DNA of 64,000 bases from Qipengyuania citrea (GCF_009828015.1 NZ_WTYG01000001.1:310001-374000); one strand, 5' to 3'. Positions 17,652 to 26,319 are shown, counted from the stretch's first letter. A program made the numbers and translations. Notes: generated by a model from the letters alone, not told the origin.

Positions 17652-18779
17652 ATGAGCGAAGGCGAAGCGGGTACGGATGACACAGCGGGCGAGGCCGACG
17701 GCCTGCGCAAGATCATCCATGTCGACATGGATGCGTTTTTCGCCAGCGTCGAACAGCGCGACAATCCCGAATTGCGCGGCAAGCCGGTAGCAGTGGGCGG
17801 TTCCAGCGGCCGCGGCGTGGTTGCTGCCGCCAGTTACGAAGCGCGCCGGTTCGGCGTGCGCAGCGCGATGCCCAGCGTCACCGCCAAACGGCTGTGCCCC
17901 GACCTGATCTTCTGCAAGAGCCGCTTCGACGTCTATCGCGAGGTCAGCCAGCAGATCCGCGCGATCTTCCGCCACCACACCGACCTGGTCGAACCGCTCA
18001 GCCTCGACGAAGCCTATCTCGACGTGACCGAGGACAAGCTCGGCATCGGCAGCGCGACGCGCATCGCCGACCTGATCCGGCAGGAAATCCGCGCCAAGAC
18101 CCGGCTGACCGCGAGTGCCGGGGTGAGCTACAACAAGTTTCTCGCCAAGATCGCCAGCGATCAGAACAAGCCCGACGGGCTGTGCGTGATCCGGCCCGGC
18201 GAAGGCGCGCGCTTCGTGGCCGAGCTGCCGATCCGACGGTTCCACGGCGTGGGTCCGAAGGGCGCGGAAAAGATGGCCCGGCTGGGTATCGAGACCGGCG
18301 GCGATCTGGCCGCCAGGGATATCGCCTGGCTCCGCGCGCATTTCGGCAGCTTTGCCGAATATCTGTTCCGCGCGGCGCGGGGGATCGACCTGCGCCCGGT
18401 GCGCTCCAGCCGCATCCGCAAGTCGGTGGGCGGCGAACGGACCTTCAGCCGCGACCTGTCGTCGGGCGGCGAACTGCGCGAAACACTGGAGGACATCATC
18501 GACATCGTGTGGACCTCGATCGAACGCGCGGAGGCCCGCGGCCGGACGGTCACGCTCAAGCTGAAATACACCGATTTCCAGATCTTCAGCCGGGCGAAAA
18601 CGGTCGATGTCGCAATTGCCGAGAAGGCCCAGTTCGCAACGCTTGCGCGCGCGCTGCTGGAAGAGGTTCTGCCGCTGCCCATGCCGATCCGGCTGATGGG
18701 GCTGACCTTGTCCAAGCTCGAACAGCGGGGCGGCGAGACGCAGCCCGCCCGTCCCGACGCGCAGCTATCGCTGCTTTAG
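17652..18779 (+). CDS. dinB: DNA polymerase IV (Y-family translesion polymerase)
   Basis: 375 residues. The palm motif IIHVDMDAFFASVEQRDNPE carries the first catalytic aspartate, and PLSLDEAYLDVT carries the second acidic pair (Asp-Glu). The helix-hairpin-helix region (FHGVGPKGAEKMARLGIETG) and the C-terminal little-finger domain are present. A final AQLSLL is a plausible beta-clamp binding tail. The enzyme copies past lesions with low fidelity. It ends with a four-base overlap with the convergent Nudix gene. Confidence 0.95.
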   Translation: MSEGEAGTDDTAGEADGLRKIIHVDMDAFFASVEQRDNPELRGKPVAVGGSSGRGVVAAASYEARRFGVRSAMPSVTAKRLCPDLIFCKSRFDVYREVSQQIRAIFRHHTDLVEPLSLDEAYLDVTEDKLGIGSATRIADLIRQEIRAKTRLTASAGVSYNKFLAKIASDQNKPDGLCVIRPGEGARFVAELPIRRFHGVGPKGAEKMARLGIETGGDLAARDIAWLRAHFGSFAEYLFRAARGIDLRPVRSSRIRKSVGGERTFSRDLSSGGELRETLEDIIDIVWTSIERAEARGRTVTLKLKYTDFQIFSRAKTVDVAIAEKAQFATLARALLEEVLPLPMPIRLMGLTLSKLEQRGGETQPARPDAQLSLL

Positions 18780-19246
18780 CATCTGCGCGCCTGCCACAGC
18801 GCGAAGCGCGCCCGGGTCCGCTTGCTCAGCGGTTCGGGCAGTGAATGCGTCGGGAAGAAACGCGCCTCGACGATCTCGCGCCCGTCGGGCTGCGGCACGG
18901 CATCGACCACTCCGTCGAAAACATGCGCGCGATGAGGCGCACCGGCAAGCTCCTCGTCGATGATCCCGACCGCCATCAGGCCCGACACCGTGCAGCCGGT
19001 TTCCTCTTTTATCTCGCGCAAGGCCGCCTGTTCGGGCGTCTCGCTGCGCCGCTTGCCGCCGCCGGGGAAGTACCACCCCTCGGGCCCGTAACTGTGGCGC
19101 ACCAGCAGCACCCGCCCGTTGAGATCGCGGGCAACGATGCTCACCCCCACTCCCGTCCGTCCGCTGACCCGGCGCCAGTGGTGGCGCAGACGGTGCCCAA
19201 TTTTCAGCGCCTGCCGGTGTAACGGCTTCGGGATCAGGTAAAGCAT
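18776..19246 (-). CDS. Nudix hydrolase
   Basis: 156 residues with a complete Nudix box near residues 62-84 (GGGKRRSETPEQ then AALREIKEETG), which binds the divalent metal for hydrolysis of nucleoside diphosphates linked to another group. An arginine-rich N-terminus (HRQALKIGHRLRHHWRRV) precedes it. Substrate unknown. The start overlaps the end of the upstream pgl gene by 13 bases, so the two are co-transcribed. Position at the 3' end of dinB suggests nucleotide-pool clean-up, but that is only proximity. Confidence 0.88.
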   Translation of the reverse strand: MLYLIPKPLHRQALKIGHRLRHHWRRVSGRTGVGVSIVARDLNGRVLLVRHSYGPEGWYFPGGGKRRSETPEQAALREIKEETGCTVSGLMAVGIIDEELAGAPHRAHVFDGVVDAVPQPDGREIVEARFFPTHSLPEPLSKRTRARFALWQARRC

Positions 19247-19854
19247 GTGACCGGCTGTGTAGCCGCGCGCAGCAGCCGCGCAACCGGAAAATTATGTGTT
19301 CCTGCAATAGCTTGGTTAAGAATTTCGCGTTTGTCGTCGCCGCGTATGACGAACACCAGCGCATCGCTGGCAAGCAGTGCTGGCAGCGTCAGGCTGATCC
19401 GGTCGAACGGTGCTTCGGGCGGCAGCGGATCGGGGGTCAGCCGGACGACTTGCCGCGGATCGTCCACCTGTGGATCGGTGTTGGGGAACAGCGAGGCGAT
19501 GTGCCCGTCGGTGCCCATCCCCAGCCATGCGAGCGCGAAATGCGGGACGGCTTCCATCTCGGTCAGCGTGACCACTTCGGCACCTGCCGGTTCGAACAGG
19601 TCGCGCAGCTTGCCGGTGTTGGACGCAGCGTGGTCTTCGGGAACCACGCGGTCATCACCCGGCCAGACGACCAGCCGCGTCCAGTCGAGATCGTGTTTCA
19701 GCAGCGCGGCCATGATCGGGAACGGGGTCGATCCGCCTGGCACGGTGATCGTCACGGGGCCACCTTGTGCTTCCATCGCCTCGCTCAGCCGCGCTGCAAT
19801 CCAGTCGGCGATGGCGGCGTCGCTGCGCCCTTCGATGATCGTGGGAGTGTTCAT
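19234..19854 (-). CDS. pgl: 6-phosphogluconolactonase
   Basis: 206 residues from ATG 19854. Motifs of the glucosamine/galactosamine-6-phosphate isomerase-like fold include TITVPGGSTPFPIMAAL near the N-terminus, VVWPGDDRVVPEDHAASNTG and the catalytic WLGMGTDGHIASLFPNTDP. The enzyme hydrolyses 6-phosphoglucono-lactone in the oxidative pentose phosphate or Entner-Doudoroff route. A TTG six codons upstream (19872) has a better AGGAAAGG ribosome site but lies inside the terminator hairpin after dps, so the ATG behind AGGGGG is preferred. Confidence 0.9.
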   Translation of the reverse strand: MNTPTIIEGRSDAAIADWIAARLSEAMEAQGGPVTITVPGGSTPFPIMAALLKHDLDWTRLVVWPGDDRVVPEDHAASNTGKLRDLFEPAGAEVVTLTEMEAVPHFALAWLGMGTDGHIASLFPNTDPQVDDPRQVVRLTPDPLPPEAPFDRISLTLPALLASDALVFVIRGDDKREILNQAIAGTHNFPVARLLRAATQPVTCFT

Positions 19855-19872
19855 GACCCCCTGATACACCAA

Positions 19873-19902
19873 GGCCGCCCTTCCCCAACAGGAAAGGCGG
19901 CC
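19873..19902 (-). terminator. Hairpin terminator between dps and pgl
   Basis: Inverted repeat with eleven of twelve pairs (GGCCGCCCTTCC with GGAAAGGCGGCC) around a six-base loop, 38 bases beyond the dps stop. The T-run in the dps direction is weak, so termination efficiency is uncertain. Confidence 0.6.
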
Positions 19903-19939
19903 CGATCATGTGCCCGTTACCGGGTCAACGTTGGCGCGG

Positions 19940-20401
19940 TTACTTGCTCGTCTGGTTGAGGAACCAGACACGCTCCTCGCACTCGTCGATCCAGTCGTCG
20001 ACGACACCACTGGTGGCGTTGTCGCCCGCTTCTTCGGCGGCTTCCTTCACTTCGAGCAGACGCCCGTGCAGCGTCTTGTTGTCGTCGCGCAGTTCCTTGA
20101 CCATCGCATCGGCGGTCAGCGACACATCGTCCTGGTCCTTGATACGGGTCGCCTTGGCAACACTGCCGATCGACGTGAGCGTGTATTCATCGTTCTTGCG
20201 CACGCGCTCGCCCAGATCGTCGACCGTGCCGACCAGCTGCGCGGCCTGCTCGTCGAACAGCACGTGGAGATCGCGGAACCGCGGGCCCGCCACATGCCAG
20301 TGGAAGTTCTTGGTCTTGAAATAGAGTGCCACGGTGTCGGCAAGCGCCCCGTTGAGTGCGCTGACGAGACCGGCTTTCGAATTGTCGCCTGCTTCGGCCA
20401 T
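19940..20401 (-). CDS. dps: Dps family DNA-protecting ferritin-like protein
   Basis: 153 residues of four-helix ferritin-like fold. The ferroxidase-site segment KTKNFHWHVAGPRFRDLHVLFDEQ (split here: HWHVAG, then DLHVLFDEQ) carries the His, Asp and Glu ligands shared across Dps subunits, with DEYTLTSIGS and the C-terminal CEERVWFLNQTSK following. Dps dodecamers store iron, use hydrogen peroxide and bind DNA under starvation or oxidative stress. A terminator hairpin follows, so it is probably a monocistronic stress gene. Confidence 0.93.
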   Translation of the reverse strand: MAEAGDNSKAGLVSALNGALADTVALYFKTKNFHWHVAGPRFRDLHVLFDEQAAQLVGTVDDLGERVRKNDEYTLTSIGSVAKATRIKDQDDVSLTADAMVKELRDDNKTLHGRLLEVKEAAEEAGDNATSGVVDDWIDECEERVWFLNQTSK

Positions 20402-20510
20402 AAGATTTACCCCTTTTGCTGAGATGATATCGACCCGATTGGGATGTTCACTACACCAACACGCGAGATGCTGTAGGGTTTCTCGATTATAGCCGACCAG
20501 ACTAATCGCT

Positions 20511-21074
20511 TCATCCGATTATCCCGCGGGCGCTCAATCCCGTGATCGCCGCCAAGACGAACAGGATGATGGCCAGCGCGATCCGGATACCGCGCAGCGG
20601 CAGCCGCTCGTCCAGCTGCGCCCCCAGCATCCAGCCCAGCGCTACCGCAGCCCCGCCGCCCAGCGCGCCGCCCATCCCGGCGAGCGGCCAGGATGCGAAA
20701 ACCACCGCAAAGGCCGCGACCAGGAACCGCGAGGCATCGGTCAATTGCCGGACGAACAGGACGATGGCGATCGCCCCCAGCGAACGGGTCGGTTCGCGGG
20801 GCGTTTTCTCACGATTGGGCCATCCGCATTCGAAACTGGCCAGCAACAGCGCGATGGCCACGAACATGGTCGCGGCGTTCACCGACATCGTCTGCGCCAG
20901 TTGCGCGCCGAACCACGCGGCAATGCCTGCGGTCAGCGCGGAACTGGCAAGCGCCACGGCGAGGAGCGCGGGCGAAGCGCCGAGACTGCCCGCCAGCCGT
21001 GCGACGAGGATCTGGTCGCGCGCGCCGGTCGCCGCCAGAAAGCTGGCGACCATGGCAAACAGTAGCGGTGTCAC
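20511..21074 (-). CDS. GDT1/TMEM165-like membrane protein, degenerate motif
   Basis: 187 residues with about six membrane helices arranged as two related halves, the layout of the UPF0016/GDT1 cation transporters. The first half carries ATGARDQILVARLAG where the family usually has Glu-x-Gly-Asp-Lys/Arg, and the second half carries FVRQLTDASRFLVAA, so the acidic metal-site residues are only partly kept. I call it a divergent member; the transport function is not certain. It is divergent from the SDR gene across 79 bp. Confidence 0.6.
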   Translation of the reverse strand: MTPLLFAMVASFLAATGARDQILVARLAGSLGASPALLAVALASSALTAGIAAWFGAQLAQTMSVNAATMFVAIALLLASFECGWPNREKTPREPTRSLGAIAIVLFVRQLTDASRFLVAAFAVVFASWPLAGMGGALGGGAAVALGWMLGAQLDERLPLRGIRIALAIILFVLAAITGLSARGIIG

Positions 21075-21153
21075 GGCGCGGTGCCCTCCCCCTTCCTAAG
21101 CTTCGCGGCTTGCGATAGCACGCGCCGCAACGAAACACAGGGGGAGAGCAGAC

Positions 21154-21948
21154 ATGGAACTCACGCAGGGTATGGCAGCCGTTGTCACGGGCGGCGCTTC
21201 GGGCCTGGGAAAGGCGAGCGCGCAGGCGCTGGCCGACCTCGGCCTCAAGGTCACTATCTTCGACGTCAACGAGGAAGCCGGTGAAGCGCATGCGCAGGCC
21301 ATCGGCGGGACCTTTGCCCGTGTCGATATCACCGACGAGCAATCGGTCGTCGACGGGTTCGCCGCAGCGCGCGCCGCGCATGGGCAGGAACGCGTGACCG
21401 TCCACTGCGCGATGACCAGCCGGCGCGGCAAGACGCTCGGCTGGGACAAGCAGAACAATTGCTACAAGCGGCTGTCGACCGAGGACTACGCCTTCGGGGC
21501 CGAGGGCATTCTCGTCTCGTCCTACCGCGTGGCCAGCCTGTCCGCGCTGGGCATGGCCAATGCCCAGCCGGTCAACGAGGATGGCGAACGCGGCTGCATC
21601 ACGCTGACCGCCAGCGTCGCGGCGCAGGACGGGCAGATCGGCCAGACCATCTACGGCAGTTGCAAGGCCGGGGTGAACGGGCTGGTGCTGCCGATGGCGC
21701 GCGACCTGATGGATCTCGGCATCCGGATCAATTCGGTGATGCCCGGTATTTTCGCCACCCCGCTGATGCTCGGGATGAAGGATCGCAACCCGCAGATGTG
21801 GGACCAGCTCAACGCCAGCGTGCCCTTCCCCAAGCGGCTCGGCCATCCGGAGGAATTCGCCTCGCTGATCTGCGAGATCGCCCGCAACAGCTATATCAAC
21901 GCGCACCAGTTCCGGCTCGACGGCGCCATAAGGATGCCACCGCGATAG
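21154..21948 (+). CDS. Short-chain dehydrogenase/reductase (SDR) protein with altered motifs
   Basis: 264 residues. The nucleotide-binding motif VVTGGASGLGKASAQAL is intact at residues 10-26, and the catalytic Tyr-x-x-x-Lys is present as YGSCKAG, preceded by the active-site serine in TLTASVAAQDG. The usual Asn-Asn-Ala-Gly motif after beta strand 4 is replaced by VHCAMTSRRGKT, so the family role of that loop is changed. The sequence resembles 3-hydroxyacyl-CoA dehydrogenase type SDRs. It is the last chromosomal gene before the left att repeat, 16 bases from its stop. Confidence 0.85.
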   Translation: MELTQGMAAVVTGGASGLGKASAQALADLGLKVTIFDVNEEAGEAHAQAIGGTFARVDITDEQSVVDGFAAARAAHGQERVTVHCAMTSRRGKTLGWDKQNNCYKRLSTEDYAFGAEGILVSSYRVASLSALGMANAQPVNEDGERGCITLTASVAAQDGQIGQTIYGSCKAGVNGLVLPMARDLMDLGIRINSVMPGIFATPLMLGMKDRNPQMWDQLNASVPFPKRLGHPEEFASLICEIARNSYINAHQFRLDGAIRMPPR

Positions 21949-21964
21949 ATGCCGAACATGAGGG

Positions 21965-21992
21965 TGGAGCGGGTGAAGGGATTCCAACCCTC
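21965..21992 (-). repeat. Left attachment repeat (tRNA-Gly 3' fragment)
   Basis: TGGAGCGGGTGAAGGGA followed by TTCCAACCCTC matches the 3' end and T-arm of the intact tRNA-Gly at 59004-59031, with two mismatches (21982 and 21985). The orientation is the same as in the tRNA gene. The remaining tRNA sequence is absent, as expected for the distal att site of an element integrated in the 3' end of a tRNA. Confidence 0.8.
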
Positions 21993-22039
21993 ATTCCCGG
22001 CCCCCTGAATAACGCAGAAAACCTAGGGTTTTCGATAAC

Positions 22040-22052
22040 GTGAGAAGCTATG
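22040..22052 (+). repeat. GTGAGAAGCTATG repeat near the left island end
   Basis: Exact 13-base copy of the sequence at 58930-58942 near the right end. It lies 48 bases inside the left att repeat. Candidates are arm-type recombinase or excisionase binding sites. Confidence 0.5.
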
Positions 22053-22120
22053 TATCCCACTGTGTGGGAAGGTCAAGAGTCTGCCTTCAAGCCGTCCGCC
22101 GAACGCGTTTAATACATCCT

Positions 22121-24298
22121 TTACATGCCCACTCCATCGACACCGGACGGCTGGCGGAACAGCCTTCTGTCGAGCTCTTTGGTCTCTTCCGCCTGATCCT
22201 TGCGCAACTCTTCGGCTCGCTCGGGATAGCGCGCCTCGAGCGAAGCGCGCGTTTTCTTCAACCACTCTTCGACCTCCTCCGTCCGCCCCAACGCGAGAAG
22301 GAGACTACGATGCTGGTCCGCGATGCTCATCACCCACGGCTCTAGATCGGTCCTTGCAATCCTTGCCGGGTCGCGCTGCGGCGCCGCGGGCCCCGGATCA
22401 ATCCGGAGAGCATCGCCGTCGAGTTCGAGAGCCACCTTGTCCGCAAAAAGGTCCTCCACAAGCTGCCTCGACCGATCAGCGCGTGCGGTCGCCTCGGCAT
22501 GGATATTCTGGTCGCGCTCCAACTGACGACGGCCTTCCTCAAGACGTTTTCCTTCCGATCGCTGATGCCTGATCTCGTTTTCCAGAGTTTCGCGTTCCTT
22601 TCGCAAGGTTTCCACACTCGCCGCGATATCCGATCTTTCGGTCCGAAGGGCGGGCAACTCATCGCGAAGCAAGGTCATCTCCCCTTCCACTTTCTCGCGG
22701 GAGCGCTTGGCTTCTGCTTCGTCACTCAGCGCGACGTCTCGTGCTCCTTCGGCTAGCTTCAATTCTTCGCGGGCGTTGCTAATGCGCGAAACCGCCGCGG
22801 TGGCGGCCTCAACCATGGCGGCTTCATTTTCTTGAGCCATGGCTATGAGCCTCGCGGCGCTGGCCTCTTTCGCCGCAGCCTGAGTGATCCGATTTTCTGC
22901 AGCGATCGAAGCGGAGCGCGCTTCCTTCCGCCTCCTCCGCAGTGAAGCGACAATCCTGCGAACCTTACCTGCAATCGCCGATCGCGCCGCTGCCATCTGC
23001 GCGGCACGGCGCACGGTCAACTTCAACCATTCCGGCCAGGGCTGCGACAACGCTTCCTTATCATCCTTGCTCAGTTCTCCGGTGATCACATGGGGCCTCT
23101 GGCTTCGAGGGTCCCACCGACCGGAGAGCCGCCCGGTGAAGAAGCCGCTGACGACCTGCAGCTGCATCGCGATGGTCATCTGCCGCGCACCCTCTTCCCT
23201 TAGCGCTTCATCTTTCACGTCGGCCGCTTTCTCGCGCGTCGCGAGCTCGCCTTCGCGCAGCTGCGCTTGCTGATCGCGTTTTTCCAACCGCTCGCGGTCT
23301 GCTTCAATCCGCCGCTGATCTGCGAGGGCGCGCGCTTCGGCTTCCACGAGAGCTTCTGCCCGCAATGCCAGCACACTTTCTTCGAGCTCCCTTTCGCGCT
23401 CCTCGAACAATTTTACCCGGGCTTCGAGCTTAGATTCCCGGATGTTGAGTTCATCTTGACGCGCGTCGAGCGCGTCGCGCTTGATCCGGAATTCCTCCTC
23501 CTGCCTGAACAGGTCGAGGCGGTCCTCGTGGAACCGGTTATATTTCTCCCGGAGCTCGGCATCGTAATGGTCGAGAACTTGGCGTTCTTCCTGCTGCTCG
23601 GCTGCCTCGCGGGCCAGATCTCGATCCATCTGGGTGAGCAGCTTTTTGTAATGCTTAAGCGTCGTGTGTTTGATGCCCACGCCCACTGTGTCCCGGCCAC
23701 GCGCGAGACCCAGATGTTTTACGTAACCATGATAGGTGGTCTGGAGGTCGGCCAAGCGCTCGGCGCTTCCGCCGAATACCCTGTCATGCGACAGGCGCCA
23801 AATCTTCGCAGAACGGGCTTCTTCTTCCGCACGCCGCTGGATGGCCTCCGCAGTCTTGGGCTTCGGGCCAGGCTTGCGCTTTATATCGCGATAGAGTGGC
23901 AGACCGACGAACTGTGCATGCGGTGTGCTCTCGTCCACGTGCGGTGTGAACGCGATCAGGCCGGGGCCGAACAGGTCGTTGGCGAACCGTAGCTGCGCTT
24001 TCCACCATTCCTTCTTTTCATTGAGGGCAGCCTTTTCCCACCACTCGGGAGAGGCGGTGACAAGAACCTCAACCGCGAGAATCTTACCCTGCTCCCAAGT
24101 TGCTCCGGTTTCCGCCAAAACGCGAGCGAACCGCTCACGGTAGGTGCCGCTCATTTCGGCCAGGTCTTCGGGTGGCGGGAGGCCTTCTACCGTCCCTGCG
24201 GGTATCTGCCGCGTGTTGTGCCATTCCACTGCATCGAGCGTGGCCAAGCTCTTGATCTTGCCGATCCGCAGGATCGCGTATGAGGGTTTTTCAGTCAT
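22121..24298 (-). CDS. MobV/Pre-type relaxase with long coiled-coil tail
   Basis: 725 residues. The N-terminal Mob/Pre domain (about residues 1-190) has HNTR at 27-30 and the metal-binding motif HVDESTPHAQFVG at 120-132, the HxDExTPH signature of MobV relaxases. These nick plasmid or element DNA at an origin of transfer. Residues about 230-400 and 470-660 are heptad-rich, charged coiled coil broken by a tryptophan-containing segment, longer than in small-plasmid Mob proteins. It ends near the left island boundary. A CGAACGCGTTCG palindrome lies two bases upstream of the ATG, where a ribosome binding site would be expected. Confidence 0.88.
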   Translation of the reverse strand: MTEKPSYAILRIGKIKSLATLDAVEWHNTRQIPAGTVEGLPPPEDLAEMSGTYRERFARVLAETGATWEQGKILAVEVLVTASPEWWEKAALNEKKEWWKAQLRFANDLFGPGLIAFTPHVDESTPHAQFVGLPLYRDIKRKPGPKPKTAEAIQRRAEEEARSAKIWRLSHDRVFGGSAERLADLQTTYHGYVKHLGLARGRDTVGVGIKHTTLKHYKKLLTQMDRDLAREAAEQQEERQVLDHYDAELREKYNRFHEDRLDLFRQEEEFRIKRDALDARQDELNIRESKLEARVKLFEERERELEESVLALRAEALVEAEARALADQRRIEADRERLEKRDQQAQLREGELATREKAADVKDEALREEGARQMTIAMQLQVVSGFFTGRLSGRWDPRSQRPHVITGELSKDDKEALSQPWPEWLKLTVRRAAQMAAARSAIAGKVRRIVASLRRRRKEARSASIAAENRITQAAAKEASAARLIAMAQENEAAMVEAATAAVSRISNAREELKLAEGARDVALSDEAEAKRSREKVEGEMTLLRDELPALRTERSDIAASVETLRKERETLENEIRHQRSEGKRLEEGRRQLERDQNIHAEATARADRSRQLVEDLFADKVALELDGDALRIDPGPAAPQRDPARIARTDLEPWVMSIADQHRSLLLALGRTEEVEEWLKKTRASLEARYPERAEELRKDQAEETKELDRRLFRQPSGVDGVGM

Positions 24299-24300
24299 AG

Positions 24301-24312
24301 CGAACGCGTTCG
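24301..24312. promoter_or_regulatory. CGAACGCGTTCG palindrome ahead of the relaxase
   Basis: Perfect 12-base palindrome ending two bases before the relaxase start codon. The same 12 bases occur five bases before the recombinase start (58865-58876) and once inside the KfrA-like gene (24648-24659). A likely repressor operator or translational control site; inferred from position only. Confidence 0.45.
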
Positions 24313-24480
24313 CCAGAAAGGTCGGAACCAGGGGTTCGAATTAGCCCTACACTCACTCCGGGGTAATTCTGCGAATTACCCCCCGTTCGCCGATGCGACA
24401 GTGCGCATCGTGCTGGTGCCCCTCTCGCCTCACGGCCCGGGGCAGCGGCGACGGGATAGTCGCCGCATGGCGGCAGGGAG

Positions 24481-25176
24481 CTAGTCACGACTATTCTCCC
24501 GGCCGCCGGTGGTGTCACCCTCGCCCGATCCGGGCTTGTTCGTTCCAGTGGGATGAGTGGCCTGTCGGCCACCCCCGCTGGAACGAGAGGGTGACGCGTG
24601 TTCGTTCGACGGAAATGCCCGATCGATCGGATCGGCATTGTCCCGACCGAACGCGTTCGATCGGGGCGTTCCTGTTGACATCGCGCTTGCCGCATCGATG
24701 TCGTCATTGTCGGTGAACCGGGCCTCCGATTGCTGGGCAACGGTTCGCACACGTTCAGAAACCCGACGATGGTATTCGCTCGATTCATCCTTTGCGGTGA
24801 TGTCGCGATCGATGCCTTCGTCGCGATCTTGCGAAGGACCGGCCTCTTCTTCGACATCATCGGCCTCATCATCTGAGATTCCCTTCGCTCCGGGAAACAT
24901 CTGAAGAAGTCGAGCGAGCCTTCCGTGCAGGACGGTCATGACGCTGGCGTGTGCGTCCCGCTCCATCCTCATCGCCATCAGGACCGCCTCGACCCCCGAT
25001 CCTGCAAGGCGATCCTCCACCCAGCGGTCCTTGTAGGCTTGGTAAGTGGAGAGGCTTCCGACATTTCCGCATTTCGCTTTCAGTTCGCGAACGCTGGGGA
25101 ATGTGAGGGTCCTCACGAAAATCTCATCAAGGCGGCGCGCTGCCTCCTCGTAAGGTGGCGCTTTCTTGTCGTTCAT
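24481..25176 (-). CDS. KfrA-N-like DNA-binding protein with acidic tail
   Basis: 231 residues. Residues about 27-53 (FPSVRELKAKCGNVG then STYQAYKDRW) resemble the helix-turn-helix of the KfrA N-terminal domain, which in plasmids binds repeats near its own promoter. The rest is unlike classic KfrA: instead of a long coiled coil there is an acidic segment (DDEADDVEEEAG) and a Ser/Gly/Arg-rich, probably disordered C-terminus. It lies 182 bp upstream of the relaxase on the same strand and contains one copy of the 12-base palindrome, so it is a candidate regulator of the mobility genes. Family assignment is moderate. Confidence 0.6.
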   Translation of the reverse strand: MNDKKAPPYEEAARRLDEIFVRTLTFPSVRELKAKCGNVGSLSTYQAYKDRWVEDRLAGSGVEAVLMAMRMERDAHASVMTVLHGRLARLLQMFPGAKGISDDEADDVEEEAGPSQDRDEGIDRDITAKDESSEYHRRVSERVRTVAQQSEARFTDNDDIDAASAMSTGTPRSNAFGRDNADPIDRAFPSNEHASPSRSSGGGRQATHPTGTNKPGSGEGDTTGGRENSRD

Positions 25177-25639
25177 GCTGCACCCCTCGCGGGCCCGACC
25201 GCGAATATCCTATGCCGTTTCCGCGGGTTACAGAAACGGACCGAACAAGATTTCATCCGGCGATACGCCTTGTAGGACGGCTACAATTGTAAACGACAAG
25301 GTTTTATTGCGCGGGTCCATTTTTTTCATACGATGCCCGAGGAGACTCACTGTGCGGGAGCGTGAATTAGAAAGCGTCCTTACCTGGGCCGATTTCGGAC
25401 TGACCGGTTTTGGCAGCGGAGTGAACTTAGCGGACGTTCATTTGCGGCATCGCGCTGAATGTGATCGCCCTTATGTCCGTGATTGCAGTGACCTCCGCGC
25501 CGGTTCTAAGCGCAGTGCGGGTTGCCGACACTGAACGCCCGTTTTCAAAAATGCATGGTCGGCGCGCGGGCCCCTTTCGACCTACTTGTTCGTTATAGCG
25601 TTGGCCGACTTACCCGGCCGCACCATCTAGGAGGTGATC
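25177..25639. other. 463-bp intergenic region without a convincing gene
   Basis: Between the KfrA-like gene (minus) and the monooxygenase-like gene (plus), so it should hold both promoters. AT-rich tracts occur near 25290-25330 (GGTTTTATTG, TTTTTTCATA). A minus-strand reading of about 33 codons exists near 25235-25330, with no ribosome binding site or family match, so it is not called. I see no RNA gene or repeat array. Confidence 0.5.
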
Positions 25640-25933
25640 ATGCCCAAACTAGCTCTTTACGTGCCTTTGAAGGCCAAACCCGGCAGGGAGAGTGACATCG
25701 CTGCTTTCCTCAAGTCGGCACTCCCGCTCGTGCAAGACGAGCCCGGCACGCTGACATGGTATGCGATCGAAGAAGGCCCCGGCGCTTACGCCATCTTCGA
25801 TACCTTTGACACTGAGGAGGATCGACAGGCTCATCTCGACGGTAAAGTGGCTGCTGCACTAATGGAAAAGGCGGAAGATTTGTTCGCCGAGCCGCCTCAG
25901 ATCCATAAGCTCACGCTTCTAGCCGCGAAATAG
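25640..25933 (+). CDS. Antibiotic biosynthesis monooxygenase (ABM)-domain protein, quinol-monooxygenase-like
   Basis: 97 residues starting MPKLALYVPLKAKPGRESD. The ABM ferredoxin-like fold is recognisable: an opening beta strand, a helix with AAFLKSALPLVQDEPGT, then LTWYAIEEGPGAYAIFDTFD, then EEDRQAHLDGKVAAAL. YgiN-type members oxidise quinols or take part in stress responses without cofactors. The ATG has AGGAGG at ideal spacing (25630-25635), which decides the start against the GTG two codons earlier. It stands alone inside the island, convergent with the tamAB operon. Confidence 0.85.
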   Translation: MPKLALYVPLKAKPGRESDIAAFLKSALPLVQDEPGTLTWYAIEEGPGAYAIFDTFDTEEDRQAHLDGKVAAALMEKAEDLFAEPPQIHKLTLLAAK

Positions 25934-26130
25934 GGCGCGCCCGCCGGTCCTGTCATTTCGATTTGATGTCGAAGCAACGGCCGCTTGTGAGTTTAACCGC
26001 TTCTGCCGAGTGTAACTGCTGTAAAGGCACGTTGATGGCCAGCCATTTTTGGGCCGTAAGCGGTCGGTCCGCGAATGGCGCTTAGAACGGTAAGTCGGCC
26101 ATCGGACTTCGCGCGTTAGCCTCCTGCAGA

Positions 26131-26319
26131 TTAATTCTTGGACTTATTTTCCTTTGCTACCTCAGTTTCAGCCACGGAAGGGTTGTCCAAGTCGTGATCC
26201 AGTTCTTCTGCTTTGTCCGTGATCTGCTCTTGCGCAGCTTCGTAGCGCTCGTCAAAGGCCGGCTCGCTTTTGCATGCGCAGAGAGCGGAGAGTGCGAGCA
26301 GGCCTACTATATTACGCAT
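26131..26319 (-). CDS. Small lipoprotein at the end of the tamAB operon
   Basis: 62 residues. MRNIVGLLALSALCACKSEP is a short signal sequence with a lipobox-like LCAC, followed by a charged, probably helical tail rich in Glu, Asp and Lys. The ATG overlaps the tamB stop (TGATG), so it is translationally coupled to tamB. No family recognised. The genetic linkage suggests a small accessory of the TAM complex or of the outer membrane, but that is inferred from position. Confidence 0.65.
   Translation of the reverse strand: MRNIVGLLALSALCACKSEPAFDERYEAAQEQITDKAEELDHDLDNPSVAETEVAKENKSKN

Noticed and set aside
25235-25330. Minus-strand reading of about 33 codons ending ILFGPFL
   Set aside because: No ribosome binding site and no family likeness; kept as part of the intergenic region.
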